Below, piece by piece: positions 16,228 to 24,273 of a DNA stretch of 64,000 nucleotides. Below the pieces are notes generated by a model, which was given only the letters and a program-made list of their open reading frames with translations, had not been told where the DNA came from and did not search any database. Made by a program: the position numbers and the translations under genes. The stretch is from Actinokineospora diospyrosa (GTDB taxonomy: Bacteria > Actinomycetota > Actinomycetes > Mycobacteriales > Pseudonocardiaceae). The first letter of the stretch is position 1; each line of letters opens with the position of its first letter. Where the stretch lies: the NCBI RefSeq assembly GCF_024171925.1, contig NZ_JAMTCO010000017.1, positions 1 to 64,000 of the forward strand. The letters run 5' to 3'.

Positions 16228-17430
16228 CTACGCGGTGACCGGCGCGGGCGCGGCAAGCAGTTGCTGGATCTCGGTGAGCACCTGGTGCGCCTGTGGCACG
16301 CTCAACCTCGGGTCGCACAACGTCCGGTACGCCTTGAGCAGCTGGGAGGGGTCGGTAGGCCCACCCGCGCCGAGGCACTCGGTGCTGTCGTGGTCGCCGA
16401 TCTCCAGGTGCACGCCACCGGGCCACTCCCCCGGCTCGAGCAGCACCTCGGTGAACCGGGCGAGTTCGAAGACGATGTCACCGACCAGCCGGGTCTTCAC
16501 CCCGCTCGACGCCCGGATCGTGTTGCCGTGCATGGGGTCGCACATCCACACGACCGGGTGACCAGCGGCGCGGACGGCCGCCACCAGCGGAGGCAACGCG
16601 GTAGCGACAGTCCCTGCCCCCATGCGGGTTATCAAGGTGAGCCTGCCTGGTTCGCGTTGCGGATCCAGCCGTTGGCACAGGCGCAGCAGCTCGTCCGGCG
16701 TGACAGTTGGCCCCACCTTGGCGCCAATCGGGTTGGCCACACCCGAGAGGAACTCGACGTGAGCGCCGTCGGTGTTCCGGGTGCGTTCACCCAGCCAGGG
16801 GAAGTGCGTGGACCGCAGGACCCAGGTGTCGGTCTCGGGGTCGTGCCGGGTGAGCGCCTGCTCGTACTCCAGGACCAGGGCTTCGTGACTAGTCCACAGC
16901 CGGTCCGGAGCGGGTAATCGGCGCAACTCGGCGACTACGGCCGCAGCCGAGTCATAAGCGCGCAGCAGCCGCCTCGGGTCCGGGCGGCGCGCGGCCTCAG
17001 TCGGCTCCACGCCGTTGACGATGTCGCCCCGGTAGCTGGGCAGCTCGCGCCCGTTGACCAATTCGGTCGGCGCGGACCTCGGCTTGCCGTACTGCCCCGC
17101 CAACCGGCCGATCCGGACCACGGGAACGCCGAGCCAGGCCTGCAGCCGGTCCGCCAGCTCGTGCAGTGCGGCCTGGCGCGCGCGGGCGGCCACGATCCCC
17201 TCAGCACCCAGCGGCTCGGCGCAATCGCCGCCCTGCAAGATGAACTCACGGCCCGCGGCCACCTCGGCGAGCCGGGCGCGCAGCGCGGCAACGTCGCCAG
17301 CCGTCGTCAGACCGGGTAGCCCGCGCAGCCGTCGCGCAGCCGCGGCCACCTCATTCGGATCTGGCCACGGGGGGCGTTGGGCGACCGTCAACCCTTGCCA
17401 CGAACCAGGATGCCACCGCGTTCGTTCCAC
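16228..17430 (-). CDS. Type II 3-deoxy-7-phosphoheptulonate (DAHP) synthase, PhzC-like
   Basis: The 400-residue enzyme makes DAHP from phosphoenolpyruvate and erythrose 4-phosphate, the first step to chorismate. Family blocks seen include FILQGGDCAEPLG, RIGRLAGQYGKPRS, PSYRGDIVNG, SHEALVLEYEQALTR, TLITRMGAGTV, VWMCDPMHGNTI and GVHLEIGDHDSTECLG. It is shorter than the housekeeping actinobacterial type II enzyme and resembles the cluster-associated PhzC class, so it may escape aromatic feedback. GTG 17430 has a GGGGGA ribosome-binding site; an earlier start would add a low-complexity leader. It heads the minus-strand operon and supplies dedicated precursor for pabAB. Confidence 0.94.
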   Translation of the reverse strand: MERTRWHPGSWQGLTVAQRPPWPDPNEVAAAARRLRGLPGLTTAGDVAALRARLAEVAAGREFILQGGDCAEPLGAEGIVAARARQAALHELADRLQAWLGVPVVRIGRLAGQYGKPRSAPTELVNGRELPSYRGDIVNGVEPTEAARRPDPRRLLRAYDSAAAVVAELRRLPAPDRLWTSHEALVLEYEQALTRHDPETDTWVLRSTHFPWLGERTRNTDGAHVEFLSGVANPIGAKVGPTVTPDELLRLCQRLDPQREPGRLTLITRMGAGTVATALPPLVAAVRAAGHPVVWMCDPMHGNTIRASSGVKTRLVGDIVFELARFTEVLLEPGEWPGGVHLEIGDHDSTECLGAGGPTDPSQLLKAYRTLCDPRLSVPQAHQVLTEIQQLLAAPAPVTA

Positions 17431-17588
17431 GCTCGTCCCCCGTAACAAGAAGCGTTGGTACGACTCTCCACATTCACCTGACCCACTGCCGCGCCCTCCA
17501 GTGTCGACACCGAGTGCGCCGACCCCGTCGCGTTGGCATGTTCCTGTCAACGGCTCTCGGCACGCGGCCGAATCCGAAAGATGAGGAC
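17431..17588. promoter_or_regulatory. Divergent promoter region of the aminobenzoate genes
   Basis: These 158 bases separate the minus-strand DAHP synthase operon (ending at the methyltransferase near 10,475) from the plus-strand FAD monooxygenase-pabC-methyltransferase operon. Both arms must be transcribed from here. I see no convincing operator palindrome. If GTG 17589 is not the true start of the monooxygenase, ATG 17538 would shorten this spacer. Confidence 0.5.
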
Positions 17589-18794
17589 GTGGTCACCCAG
17601 GAGAACCCTGTCCTCGTCGTCGGCGCGGGCCCGGTGGGCCTATCCGCCGCGATCGCCCTGCGCTCGCTCGGCCTACCCGTGGCGGTGCTGGAGGCCGACC
17701 CGGAGGACCAGGCCAGGCCGGGGAGCCGCGCGCTGTTCGTGCACCGGGAGTCGTTACGCCTCCTGGATTCCGGCGCACCCGGGCTCGCGGCCGAATTGAC
17801 CGATTTCGGCGTGGTGTGGCACACCAAACGGACGCTCTATCGCGGCCGGGAGGTCTTCGCGAAGACCTATCCCAAGCCAGCAGCGAATAGTGAGGCACCG
17901 TTCACAAGTCTGCGCCAGGTGGACACGGAACGGTTCCTCCGCAAGACCTGCGAGCAGGTAGGCGCAATCGTGTACTGGGGCACCCGGGTCGAGCAGGTGC
18001 GGGTAGACCCAACTGGCGTCGATGTGGTCACCGGGGACGGCCAGACATTCAGCGGGAGCCACGTCATCGCGGCCGACGGAGCCCGCTCCACCGTGCGGCG
18101 GGCGGTGGGTATCACCATGTCCGGCGGTAGATCTGAGGGATTCCACACGACCGTCGACATCGCCGACCCGGACTTCCCGCAGGAGCGGCTGTTCCACTAC
18201 CACCACCCGGCCCTGGGCGGCAGGCATGTGATGACCGTGCCGTTCGCGGGCGGGTTCCAGATCGATGTGCAATGCGCCCCGACGGACACCGAGGCGGAGT
18301 TCAGCACCCCGCAGGCCGTGCGGCGGTGGTTGCCGAAGGTGGTCGACGGGCGGCACCTGGAGAACGTCCTGTGGATCTCCAGCTACCGGTTCAACCAGGT
18401 CATCGCCGACCGCTTCGCCGATCCGCACGGGCGGGTGCTGCTCGCGGGCGAGGCGGCGCACCTGTTCCCACCGCTGGGCGCGCGCGGGATGAACAGCGGG
18501 ATCGCGGACGCGTTCGACGCGGCGGACGCGATCGCGTTAGCACGATCGGCGAACAATCCCATCCGCGAAGCAGCGGCCATCGTCGGTTACGCCGACCGCC
18601 GCCGGGCAGCCGCCCTACGCAACAACGCCGCCGTCAGCCAGGCGTTGGCTCACCTGCGACCGCAGCAGTGGCACGCCTCAGCAAGGCAACGCGCTGCGGC
18701 AGCGCTGTCTCCGGTTGTCCCCCGATTCGGCACCTGGCTGGAGAACGCCACCTACGGCCCCCGCACGGCCCCTAAGCAGTCTGGTCGGTACTGA
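17589..18794 (+). CDS. FAD-dependent aromatic monooxygenase (class A flavoprotein hydroxylase)
   Basis: The protein of about 401 residues has the N-terminal dinucleotide fold VVGAGPVGLSAAIALRSLG, the DG motif (VIAADGARSTVRRAVG) and the second FAD motif GEAAHLFPPLGARGMNSGIADA, where GD is replaced by GE. It resembles the MhpA/UbiH/PobA group that hydroxylates aromatic rings using NAD(P)H and oxygen. GTG 17589 places the FAD fold ten residues in; ATG 17538 is an alternative. It overlaps pabC as TGATG, so it probably acts on 4-aminobenzoate or a derivative, by ring hydroxylation or oxidative decarboxylation. Confidence 0.88.
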   Translation: MVTQENPVLVVGAGPVGLSAAIALRSLGLPVAVLEADPEDQARPGSRALFVHRESLRLLDSGAPGLAAELTDFGVVWHTKRTLYRGREVFAKTYPKPAANSEAPFTSLRQVDTERFLRKTCEQVGAIVYWGTRVEQVRVDPTGVDVVTGDGQTFSGSHVIAADGARSTVRRAVGITMSGGRSEGFHTTVDIADPDFPQERLFHYHHPALGGRHVMTVPFAGGFQIDVQCAPTDTEAEFSTPQAVRRWLPKVVDGRHLENVLWISSYRFNQVIADRFADPHGRVLLAGEAAHLFPPLGARGMNSGIADAFDAADAIALARSANNPIREAAAIVGYADRRRAAALRNNAAVSQALAHLRPQQWHASARQRAAAALSPVVPRFGTWLENATYGPRTAPKQSGRY

Positions 18795-19549
18795 TGTCTA
18801 CTGTGGAGTATCTCTTCACTGACGGTGCGCTCCAGCGCAGCGAACTCAAGTCCGATGACCTCTTGGCCGCGGACTCGTGGCTAGTGCTCGACGGCACGGT
18901 ACGTGGCCTGCACTGGCACCACCGACGCTTTCAGCAGGCCAGCACTGAGACCGGACACGGTGACACCACCTCGTTCTGGGCGGCCGTCGTTGCCGCGCTG
19001 CCTAGCGAGGGCATCTTGTTTCCACGGGTAGAGCTAACGTCGGCGGGCAAGTTCCAACTGCGGGTACGACCGTCACCTCCTCTGGGCAAGAGCATCAGGA
19101 TCCATCGTGTCGACCACTTGGACGAGCGGAAGCTTCCCCGCCGCAAGGGGCCCGACCTGGCGCTGCTGGGTGAGATCCGCGAGCAGGCACGCGCTGCGGG
19201 TGCGGACGAGTCTCTTATCGTCGACGGCCAAGGGCACGTCTTGGAGTCCGCCACAGCGAGCCTGCTCTGGTGGGAGAACGACACCCTATGTATCCCAGAC
19301 GAGGACCTGCCCGTGCTCGACGGTGTAACCACACGGGTCATCATCGAACACGCTCACGGGCTCGGTATCTCCATCGGCCGGAGGCGGCGTCAACCGCACC
19401 AACTGGTCGACAAGGAAGCCTGGCTCGTCAACGCCCTGCACGGCCTAAGACCCATCGTGGCTTGGCCCAGCGGTCCCGCCGTACCGGCGACCAAGGCGCC
19501 CTATTGGCAGACCGTCCTGGACTCTCTCCGCGTCCCGCTCCCCGTCTGA
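18794..19549 (+). CDS. pabC: Aminotransferase class IV, 4-amino-4-deoxychorismate lyase-like
   Basis: The 251-residue PLP enzyme has the candidate PLP lysine in LPRRKGPDLALLGE and the class IV segment DESLIVDGQGHVLESATASLLWW, with the glutamate that contacts the PLP nitrogen. It would convert aminodeoxychorismate to 4-aminobenzoate and pyruvate, completing the pathway begun by PabAB. The ATG overlaps the monooxygenase stop. Its N-terminal third is more divergent than housekeeping PabC, consistent with a dedicated cluster copy; D-amino-acid or branched-chain aminotransferase activity is less likely in this context. Confidence 0.9.
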   Translation: MSTVEYLFTDGALQRSELKSDDLLAADSWLVLDGTVRGLHWHHRRFQQASTETGHGDTTSFWAAVVAALPSEGILFPRVELTSAGKFQLRVRPSPPLGKSIRIHRVDHLDERKLPRRKGPDLALLGEIREQARAAGADESLIVDGQGHVLESATASLLWWENDTLCIPDEDLPVLDGVTTRVIIEHAHGLGISIGRRRRQPHQLVDKEAWLVNALHGLRPIVAWPSGPAVPATKAPYWQTVLDSLRVPLPV

Positions 19550-19574
19550 CAGCCCGTTCGCAGAAAGGCAAGCC

Positions 19575-20585
19575 ATGACCGCAGAGCACTCTCCGGCCTA
19601 CCGGCTCAACGACCTGATGACCGGGTACTGGAAGACCCAGGCGATCAGCGTCGCCGCGAACCTCGGCATCGCCGACCAGTTGACCCAAGAGCCGCTAGGC
19701 AGTGCCGCCTTGGCTGAACGACTCAGTGTCGACCACGACAGCCTGCACCGACTCTTGCTGTTCCTGGTCACTCTGGGCGTCTTGGCGGGTAACGAGGACA
19801 CCGGCTACACCGTCACCGAGGTCGGCGAGCTGCTGCGGTCGGACAACCCCGGCACGATGGCCCACTACGCCACCATCTACGGCGCCGAGTTCTACCAAGC
19901 ATGGGGCAACCTCGAGGAGGCTGTGCGCACGGGCAAGTCTGGGTTCTCCGCCGCGTTCGGCGAGGAACTCTTCCCCTACCTGCGGAAGCACCCGGAGACC
20001 TCGCTGCGCTACGAACGGGCGATGATCGCGGGCGCCAACTTCTTCAGCGAGGTCGACAGCGTCCACCCGTTCCCCGAGACCGGCCTGGTCGTGGACATCG
20101 CGGGCGGGCACGGCTTGTTGCTGCGGCAGATCCTGGGCAAGCGCCCGGCTCTGCGCGGCATGCTGTTCGACCGCCCCCAGGTGATCGCGGAAGCCAAGGA
20201 GCAAGGCTTCCTCGCCGACCTCACGGACCGGTGCGCGCTCGTCGCGGGCGACATCTTCGAGACAGCGCCCAGCGGCGGTGACCTCTACCTGATGTCGCGG
20301 CTGCTGCACTGCTTCGACGACGAGGGCTGCCTAGCGCTGCTGCGCAACTGCCGGGACGCGTTCCCCACGCACGCCAAGCTGCTCATCGTCGAGCGGCTGC
20401 TCCCCGAGGACGGGGGTCCGTCATTGACCCCTGGCTACAACATGCACATGCTCGCCGTCATGGGCCAGGGCCGGGAGCGCACGCGCGGCGAGTTCGCCGA
20501 CCTGCTCACCCAGACCGGGTTCCGGCTGGAGACCACCCACTCGCTGCCGCTCGACGCTCACGTGCTGGTCGCGACCCGCGCCTGA
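19575..20585 (+). CDS. SAM-dependent O-methyltransferase (acetylserotonin/DmpM-type)
   Basis: The 336-residue protein has an N-terminal dimerisation winged helix (SAALAERLSVDHDSLHRLLLFLVTLGVL) and the SAM motif VVDIAGGHGLLLRQIL, then DIFETAPSGGDLYLMSRLLHCFDDE with the His of the catalytic region and LLIVERLLPEDGG. This is the architecture of plant-like O-methyltransferases in natural-product clusters. It has an AGAAAGG ribosome-binding site and lies 25 bases after pabC. It probably methylates a phenol installed by the neighbouring hydroxylases. Its end overlaps the convergent MFS gene by 28 bases. Confidence 0.92.
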   Translation: MTAEHSPAYRLNDLMTGYWKTQAISVAANLGIADQLTQEPLGSAALAERLSVDHDSLHRLLLFLVTLGVLAGNEDTGYTVTEVGELLRSDNPGTMAHYATIYGAEFYQAWGNLEEAVRTGKSGFSAAFGEELFPYLRKHPETSLRYERAMIAGANFFSEVDSVHPFPETGLVVDIAGGHGLLLRQILGKRPALRGMLFDRPQVIAEAKEQGFLADLTDRCALVAGDIFETAPSGGDLYLMSRLLHCFDDEGCLALLRNCRDAFPTHAKLLIVERLLPEDGGPSLTPGYNMHMLAVMGQGRERTRGEFADLLTQTGFRLETTHSLPLDAHVLVATRA

Positions 20586-21757
20586 GTCCGAACGATGAGC
20601 CGGTCGGCGAGCAGCACCAACAGGCCCGCGACGGCTTGCGCGACACCCAGCACCACCAGCACGCCCGCCAGCCCCTGGGACCGCAGCAACACCACGACCT
20701 GCGGTCCCAGGCTGGCGCCCATCAGCAGCGCGAACGTGTAGAGGGCGATCCCGGTGGCCCGCGCCGCCCCGGCCATCGACCCGACCAGCTCGGTCAGACC
20801 GGGCGAGATCAGGGTGATCGCGGCGACGTAGACCAGCAGGAACGCACCCAGCACCAGCACATCGGCGGAGCCCAGGGCAGCGAGCACGCCGAGGATCGCC
20901 GCCGCGACGAACAGCGCCAGCGCGGTGCGGCGGGTCGCGCGGAAGCGACTCAACCAGGCGGTGATGACCGGGATCAACACCATCGCGGGTAAGGCACTGG
21001 CCCGCAGCAGGAACAGCTCGTGGGACCCGCCGACCAGATCCTCGGGCGCTAGGACCTGCAGAGCTGTATAGACACCGACAAAGCCGCCTAGCACCGGCAG
21101 GGTCGCTAAGTACAGGACAGCCAGAGCTGGCTTGGCCGCCAAGGCGCCCATGGCCTTGAAGGACCCCCGCAACGTCAACGTGCCGCTAGCGCCATCAGGT
21201 GACATCACCTTGCGAAGGGCGATAGTCAGCACCAGTAGCAGCACGGCGTTGCCATAGAACACGAATCGCCACCCGCCCAAACCGGACAGCGCTTGCGCTA
21301 GCAGTTGGCCGACCACAGCCGCCGCGAGGAAGGAAGTGATGAGACAGGCCAGTGCACTCGGCCTACGACGCGGTTCGATTCGCTCGGTCAGGTAGGCCAA
21401 GGCCGCGGGCGAGAACGCCGCCGCGCCGAGCCCTTGTACGGCGCGCAGCACTCCACCAAGCACCAGCGAGTCCGATAAGCCCACCAGCACGGTTGCCACG
21501 GTCATCACTGTCAGGCCTACCGTGATGACGGTGCGCCTGCCGAACCTGTCGGCCAACGGGCCGGTGAGCAGGAACCCGCTGGCGTAAGGGATCCCGAACA
21601 GCGTCGTGGTCGCTGTGGCCGCACCGACCGTGGTACCCCAGTCCGCGGCGAGAGCTTGCAGCAGCGGGATCACGGCGTAGAGCTGTCCGACGATGACAAG
21701 GCCGGCAACCGTCATCACGGCTACCGTGCGCCGAAACGGCGCCCAGTCCGACTGCAT
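20558..21757 (-). CDS. MFS transporter (DHA1-like drug efflux)
   Basis: The 399-residue protein has a twelve-helix MFS pattern, with GPLADRFGRRTVITVGLT between helices 2 and 3 and ERIEPRRRPSALACLITSFL in the central loop. Its position among the aminobenzoate genes suggests export or self-protection. ATG 21757 has a GGGGGAG ribosome-binding site; GTG 21769 would add four residues. It lies 12 bases after pobA and is likely co-transcribed with it. A mid-gene stretch (about 21,030-21,560) uses more A/T-ending codons than the ends. Confidence 0.9.
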   Translation of the reverse strand: MQSDWAPFRRTVAVMTVAGLVIVGQLYAVIPLLQALAADWGTTVGAATATTTLFGIPYASGFLLTGPLADRFGRRTVITVGLTVMTVATVLVGLSDSLVLGGVLRAVQGLGAAAFSPAALAYLTERIEPRRRPSALACLITSFLAAAVVGQLLAQALSGLGGWRFVFYGNAVLLLVLTIALRKVMSPDGASGTLTLRGSFKAMGALAAKPALAVLYLATLPVLGGFVGVYTALQVLAPEDLVGGSHELFLLRASALPAMVLIPVITAWLSRFRATRRTALALFVAAAILGVLAALGSADVLVLGAFLLVYVAAITLISPGLTELVGSMAGAARATGIALYTFALLMGASLGPQVVVLLRSQGLAGVLVVLGVAQAVAGLLVLLADRLIVRTQARVATST

Positions 21758-21769
21758 GTGCTCCCCCAC

Positions 21770-22942
21770 CTAAGCGACGGCCGATCCTACATAGTTCTCG
21801 GAGAAGCTGGACATGGCCGCCTCGGAACCAGCCAGGTAGCGCAACCTGGCTTCCCTAAAGCGAAACTGCATGTTCCGCTCATCCGGGAACCTGTGGAGCA
21901 AACCGGTCATCCAGTCCGAGAACTCCTCCGCGCGCCACACCCGGCGCAAGCAGCGCTCCGAGTAGCCGTCCAGCGCTTTCCGGTCACCGGTGGTGAACCA
22001 GTCAGCCAGCGCCTCGGCCAGCACGCGGACGTCGGAAACGGCCAGGTTGAGCCCTTTCGCGGCGGTCGGCGGGACGATGTGCGCGGCGTCCCCGGCCAGG
22101 AACACGTTGCCGCGGCTCATGGGTTCGGCCACGAACGACCGCATCGAGGTGATGCCGCGTTCGAGGATCGGGCCCTCGTTGAGCCCGTACCCGAGGTCGG
22201 TACCCAATCGGGTGTGCAACTCGGCCCACACGCGGTCGTCGGGCCACTGGTCGAGCGTGTCGGTCGGATCGACCTGCAGATAGAGCCTGCTGACCGTCGG
22301 CGAGCGCATGCTGTAGAGGGAGAAGCCCCGTTCGTGGCAGGCGTAGATCAGTTCCTTGGCTATAGGCGGCGCCTCCACCAAGATGCCCAACCAGGCGAAC
22401 GGGTACGCGTGCTCGTAGGTGCGCAAGCCGGGCATCCTCGAACGGGTGACACCGTGGTACCCGTCGCAGCCGACGACGATGTCGCACCGCAGCTCGACCC
22501 GCTCGCCGTCGAGCGAGTACCGGAGCACCGGCCGCTCGCCGCCCGCCTCGTCGACAACCACGTCCCGCGCGTCGAAGTGCAGCTCGGCAACGCCTTCCCG
22601 GGCGGCGATCAGGTCTTTCACGACCTCCGCCTGCCCGTACATCCACACCGAGCGCCCCGACAGGTCGGCGAACGGGATCCGCACCGATTCCTCGGCGAAG
22701 CGCAGCTCGAACCCGGTGTGCACCGCCGCGAGCTGGTCCAACCGGTGCGCGACCCCGGCTTCCCGCAACAGTTCCACGGTCCCTTGCTCTAAGAGGCCAG
22801 CTCGAACGCGCTTCTGGACGTAGTCACGGCTGCGGTGCTCGACGATGACCGAGTCGATGCCCGCTAGGTGCAACAGCCGGCCGAGCAGGAGTCCTGCGGG
22901 ACCAGCCCCCACGATTCCCACCTGAGTTCGCCGCGCCTCCAC
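21770..22942 (-). CDS. pobA: 4-hydroxybenzoate 3-monooxygenase (PobA-type)
   Basis: The 390-residue flavoprotein matches PobA along its length: GIVGAGPAGLLLGRLLHLAGID, then VRAGLLEQGTVELLREAGV, the DG motif VGCDGYHGVTRSRMP, and GNVFLAGDAAHIVPPTAAKGLNLAVSDVRVLA (listed in parts). The length equals the usual 390-394. PobA hydroxylates 4-hydroxybenzoate at C3 with NADPH and oxygen and normally serves catabolism. Here it sits among 4-aminobenzoate synthesis genes and no protocatechuate ring-cleavage genes are visible. It may instead hydroxylate an aminobenzoate. The start is GTG 22942. Confidence 0.93.
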   Translation of the reverse strand: MEARRTQVGIVGAGPAGLLLGRLLHLAGIDSVIVEHRSRDYVQKRVRAGLLEQGTVELLREAGVAHRLDQLAAVHTGFELRFAEESVRIPFADLSGRSVWMYGQAEVVKDLIAAREGVAELHFDARDVVVDEAGGERPVLRYSLDGERVELRCDIVVGCDGYHGVTRSRMPGLRTYEHAYPFAWLGILVEAPPIAKELIYACHERGFSLYSMRSPTVSRLYLQVDPTDTLDQWPDDRVWAELHTRLGTDLGYGLNEGPILERGITSMRSFVAEPMSRGNVFLAGDAAHIVPPTAAKGLNLAVSDVRVLAEALADWFTTGDRKALDGYSERCLRRVWRAEEFSDWMTGLLHRFPDERNMQFRFREARLRYLAGSEAAMSSFSENYVGSAVA

Positions 22943-23085
22943 AGCTCACCAGTCCCCTCTTCGGCTACCGGCCCGCGAGTGCCATCCACTGGCATGGTCG
23001 ACGACCCGCGATAGGCGCTACCAGGCCTGACAACTTCCTGTCACCCGAGAAACCGGCCGCGACGCGCTCCGGTAGGTTTCCAACC

Positions 23086-23550
23086 ATGACCGATGCTCGA
23101 ATCAATCTGGGCAAGGCGTGGCCCGAGGGCTACCGGGCGCTGTTCGCCTTCCACAGCACGGTGGTCGACTCCGGGCTCGACCCGAAGATCATCCAACTGA
23201 TCTTCACCAGGGCGTCGCAGATCAACGGGTGCGCCTTCTGCCTGGACATGCACACGCTGGACGCGCTGGCGGCGGGTGAGACCACGCAGCGGCTGCTGCT
23301 GCTGGACGCCTGGCGCGAGACCGACTTCTACACCGACGAGGAGCGCGCCGCGCTCGCGCTGACCGAGGCGGTCACCGACGTGGCGGGCACGCACGTGCCC
23401 GACGACGTCTACAACGCCGCCGCAGCGGTCTTCGACGAGGAGACCCTGGCCAAGGTCGTCATGACCATCGTCCTGATCAACGCGTGGAACCGCACCGGCG
23501 TCACGCAGCGCAAGGCCGCCGGTCAGTACACCCCGCAGAAGAAGGACTGA
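23086..23550 (+). CDS. Carboxymuconolactone decarboxylase/AhpD-family protein
   Basis: The 154-residue protein has the AhpD active-site signature NGCAFCLDMH, with Cys49, Cys52 and His56. Members with this CxxC-His set are alkylhydroperoxidase-like thiol enzymes. The fold is alpha-helical and usually trimeric or hexameric. It is divergent from pobA across a 143-base spacer. It could protect against peroxides generated by the flavin and diiron oxygenases of the island, or it may be an unrelated stress gene at its edge. Confidence 0.88.
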   Translation: MTDARINLGKAWPEGYRALFAFHSTVVDSGLDPKIIQLIFTRASQINGCAFCLDMHTLDALAAGETTQRLLLLDAWRETDFYTDEERAALALTEAVTDVAGTHVPDDVYNAAAAVFDEETLAKVVMTIVLINAWNRTGVTQRKAAGQYTPQKKD

Positions 23551-23647
23551 CCGCAGCGGGATTCACCGCGAGTCACCGGCCGGGTCCGCCCGGTCGGTGC
23601 GGGAGCGGGTTGGCGCTGGCCTTGCTGATCTGGCTGGGGGAGTAGTC

Positions 23648-23760
23648 GGCCTCGTTGCCTGGCGGCAACCTCGGCGACCCGGGATCGGACGGCCTCGTCG
23701 CCTGGCGGCGAGCTCGGCAACCGGATCAACGCCTCGTCGCCTAGCGGCAACATCGCGTTG
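23648..23760. repeat. Three copies of a short hairpin repeat
   Basis: GCCTCGTYGCCTRGCGGC occurs three times with spacings of about 50 and 40 bases. Each copy contains a small inverted repeat such as GTTGCC/GGCAAC or TCGCC/GGCGA around the GG core. It lies between the AhpD gene and the palindromic element. I assign no function; it may form short RNA hairpins at the end of the AhpD transcript. Confidence 0.55.
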
Positions 23761-23780
23761 ATCCGCGACAATGCGACGAG

Positions 23781-23922
23781 CTCGATGGGGCGAACTTGTT
23801 TTGCGCGGGGCCCCTACAACACCCGACGCAGAACCGCAAAGCAGGGGCCCAAAAGCAGGCCCTGCCGCGCGGAAACGCTACGGGTGCTGTCCCCCCACGC
23901 AAAACAAGTCCGCCCCATCGAG
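23781..23922. repeat. 142-bp palindromic intergenic element (copy B, complete)
   Basis: Terminal arms of 25 bases (23781-23805 and 23898-23922) are inverted repeats with one mismatch. Their shared core is GATGGGGC, one variable pair, then ACTTGTTTTGCG, read inward from each end. Inside, ACCCG/CGGGT and a GC-rich core (GGGGCC ... GGCCCTGC) could extend the hairpin. There is no reading frame shared between copies and no transposase. It resembles a MITE or REP-type element. Related copies are at 1-66 and 39118-39260. Confidence 0.8.
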
Positions 23923-24240
23923 CCAGCCTGGCACCAGCGACTCCGACTGTCCACGCGCTGAGTAGGCGGGCTGGGGCGGACCTGACGGAAGGCCAGTTGG
24001 CACCGCAGGGTCCGAGTGTCCAGGCGCTGGGTAAGTGGGCTGGGGCGGACCTGACGGGGCGCGGGCTGGCACCGCAGAGTCCGAGTGTCCAAGGGCTGGG
24101 TTTGTGGGTTGGGGCGGACCTGACGGGGGCGGGTTGGCACCGCTGGGTTCGAATGTCCAGGGGCTGGGTTGGCAGGGCCGACGAGAGCGGGGCTGGGCTG
24201 ACACTGGCCGTTCCGAGTGTCCGGGGCTGGGCCGGTGAGC
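23923..24240. repeat. 68-69 bp tandem repeats, right flank of the island
   Basis: At least two full 69-base units and partial ones each carry CGGACCTGACGG, TGGCACCGC and GTCCGAGTGTCC. The order and junction with the palindromic element match 67-378, making a long direct repeat on either side of the 23-kb island. Substitutions between units are scattered, and open frames change between units, so coding is unlikely. Confidence 0.8.
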
Positions 24241-24273
24241 ACTGGCCACCGCTCACGGGGTTTGGGGGATTCC

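Noticed and set aside
21770-22942. Part of an aromatic catabolic (pca) cluster
   Set aside because: No protocatechuate dioxygenase or other ring-cleavage genes are visible; the CMD-family neighbour at 23086 has the AhpD CxxC-His site rather than a decarboxylase signature.
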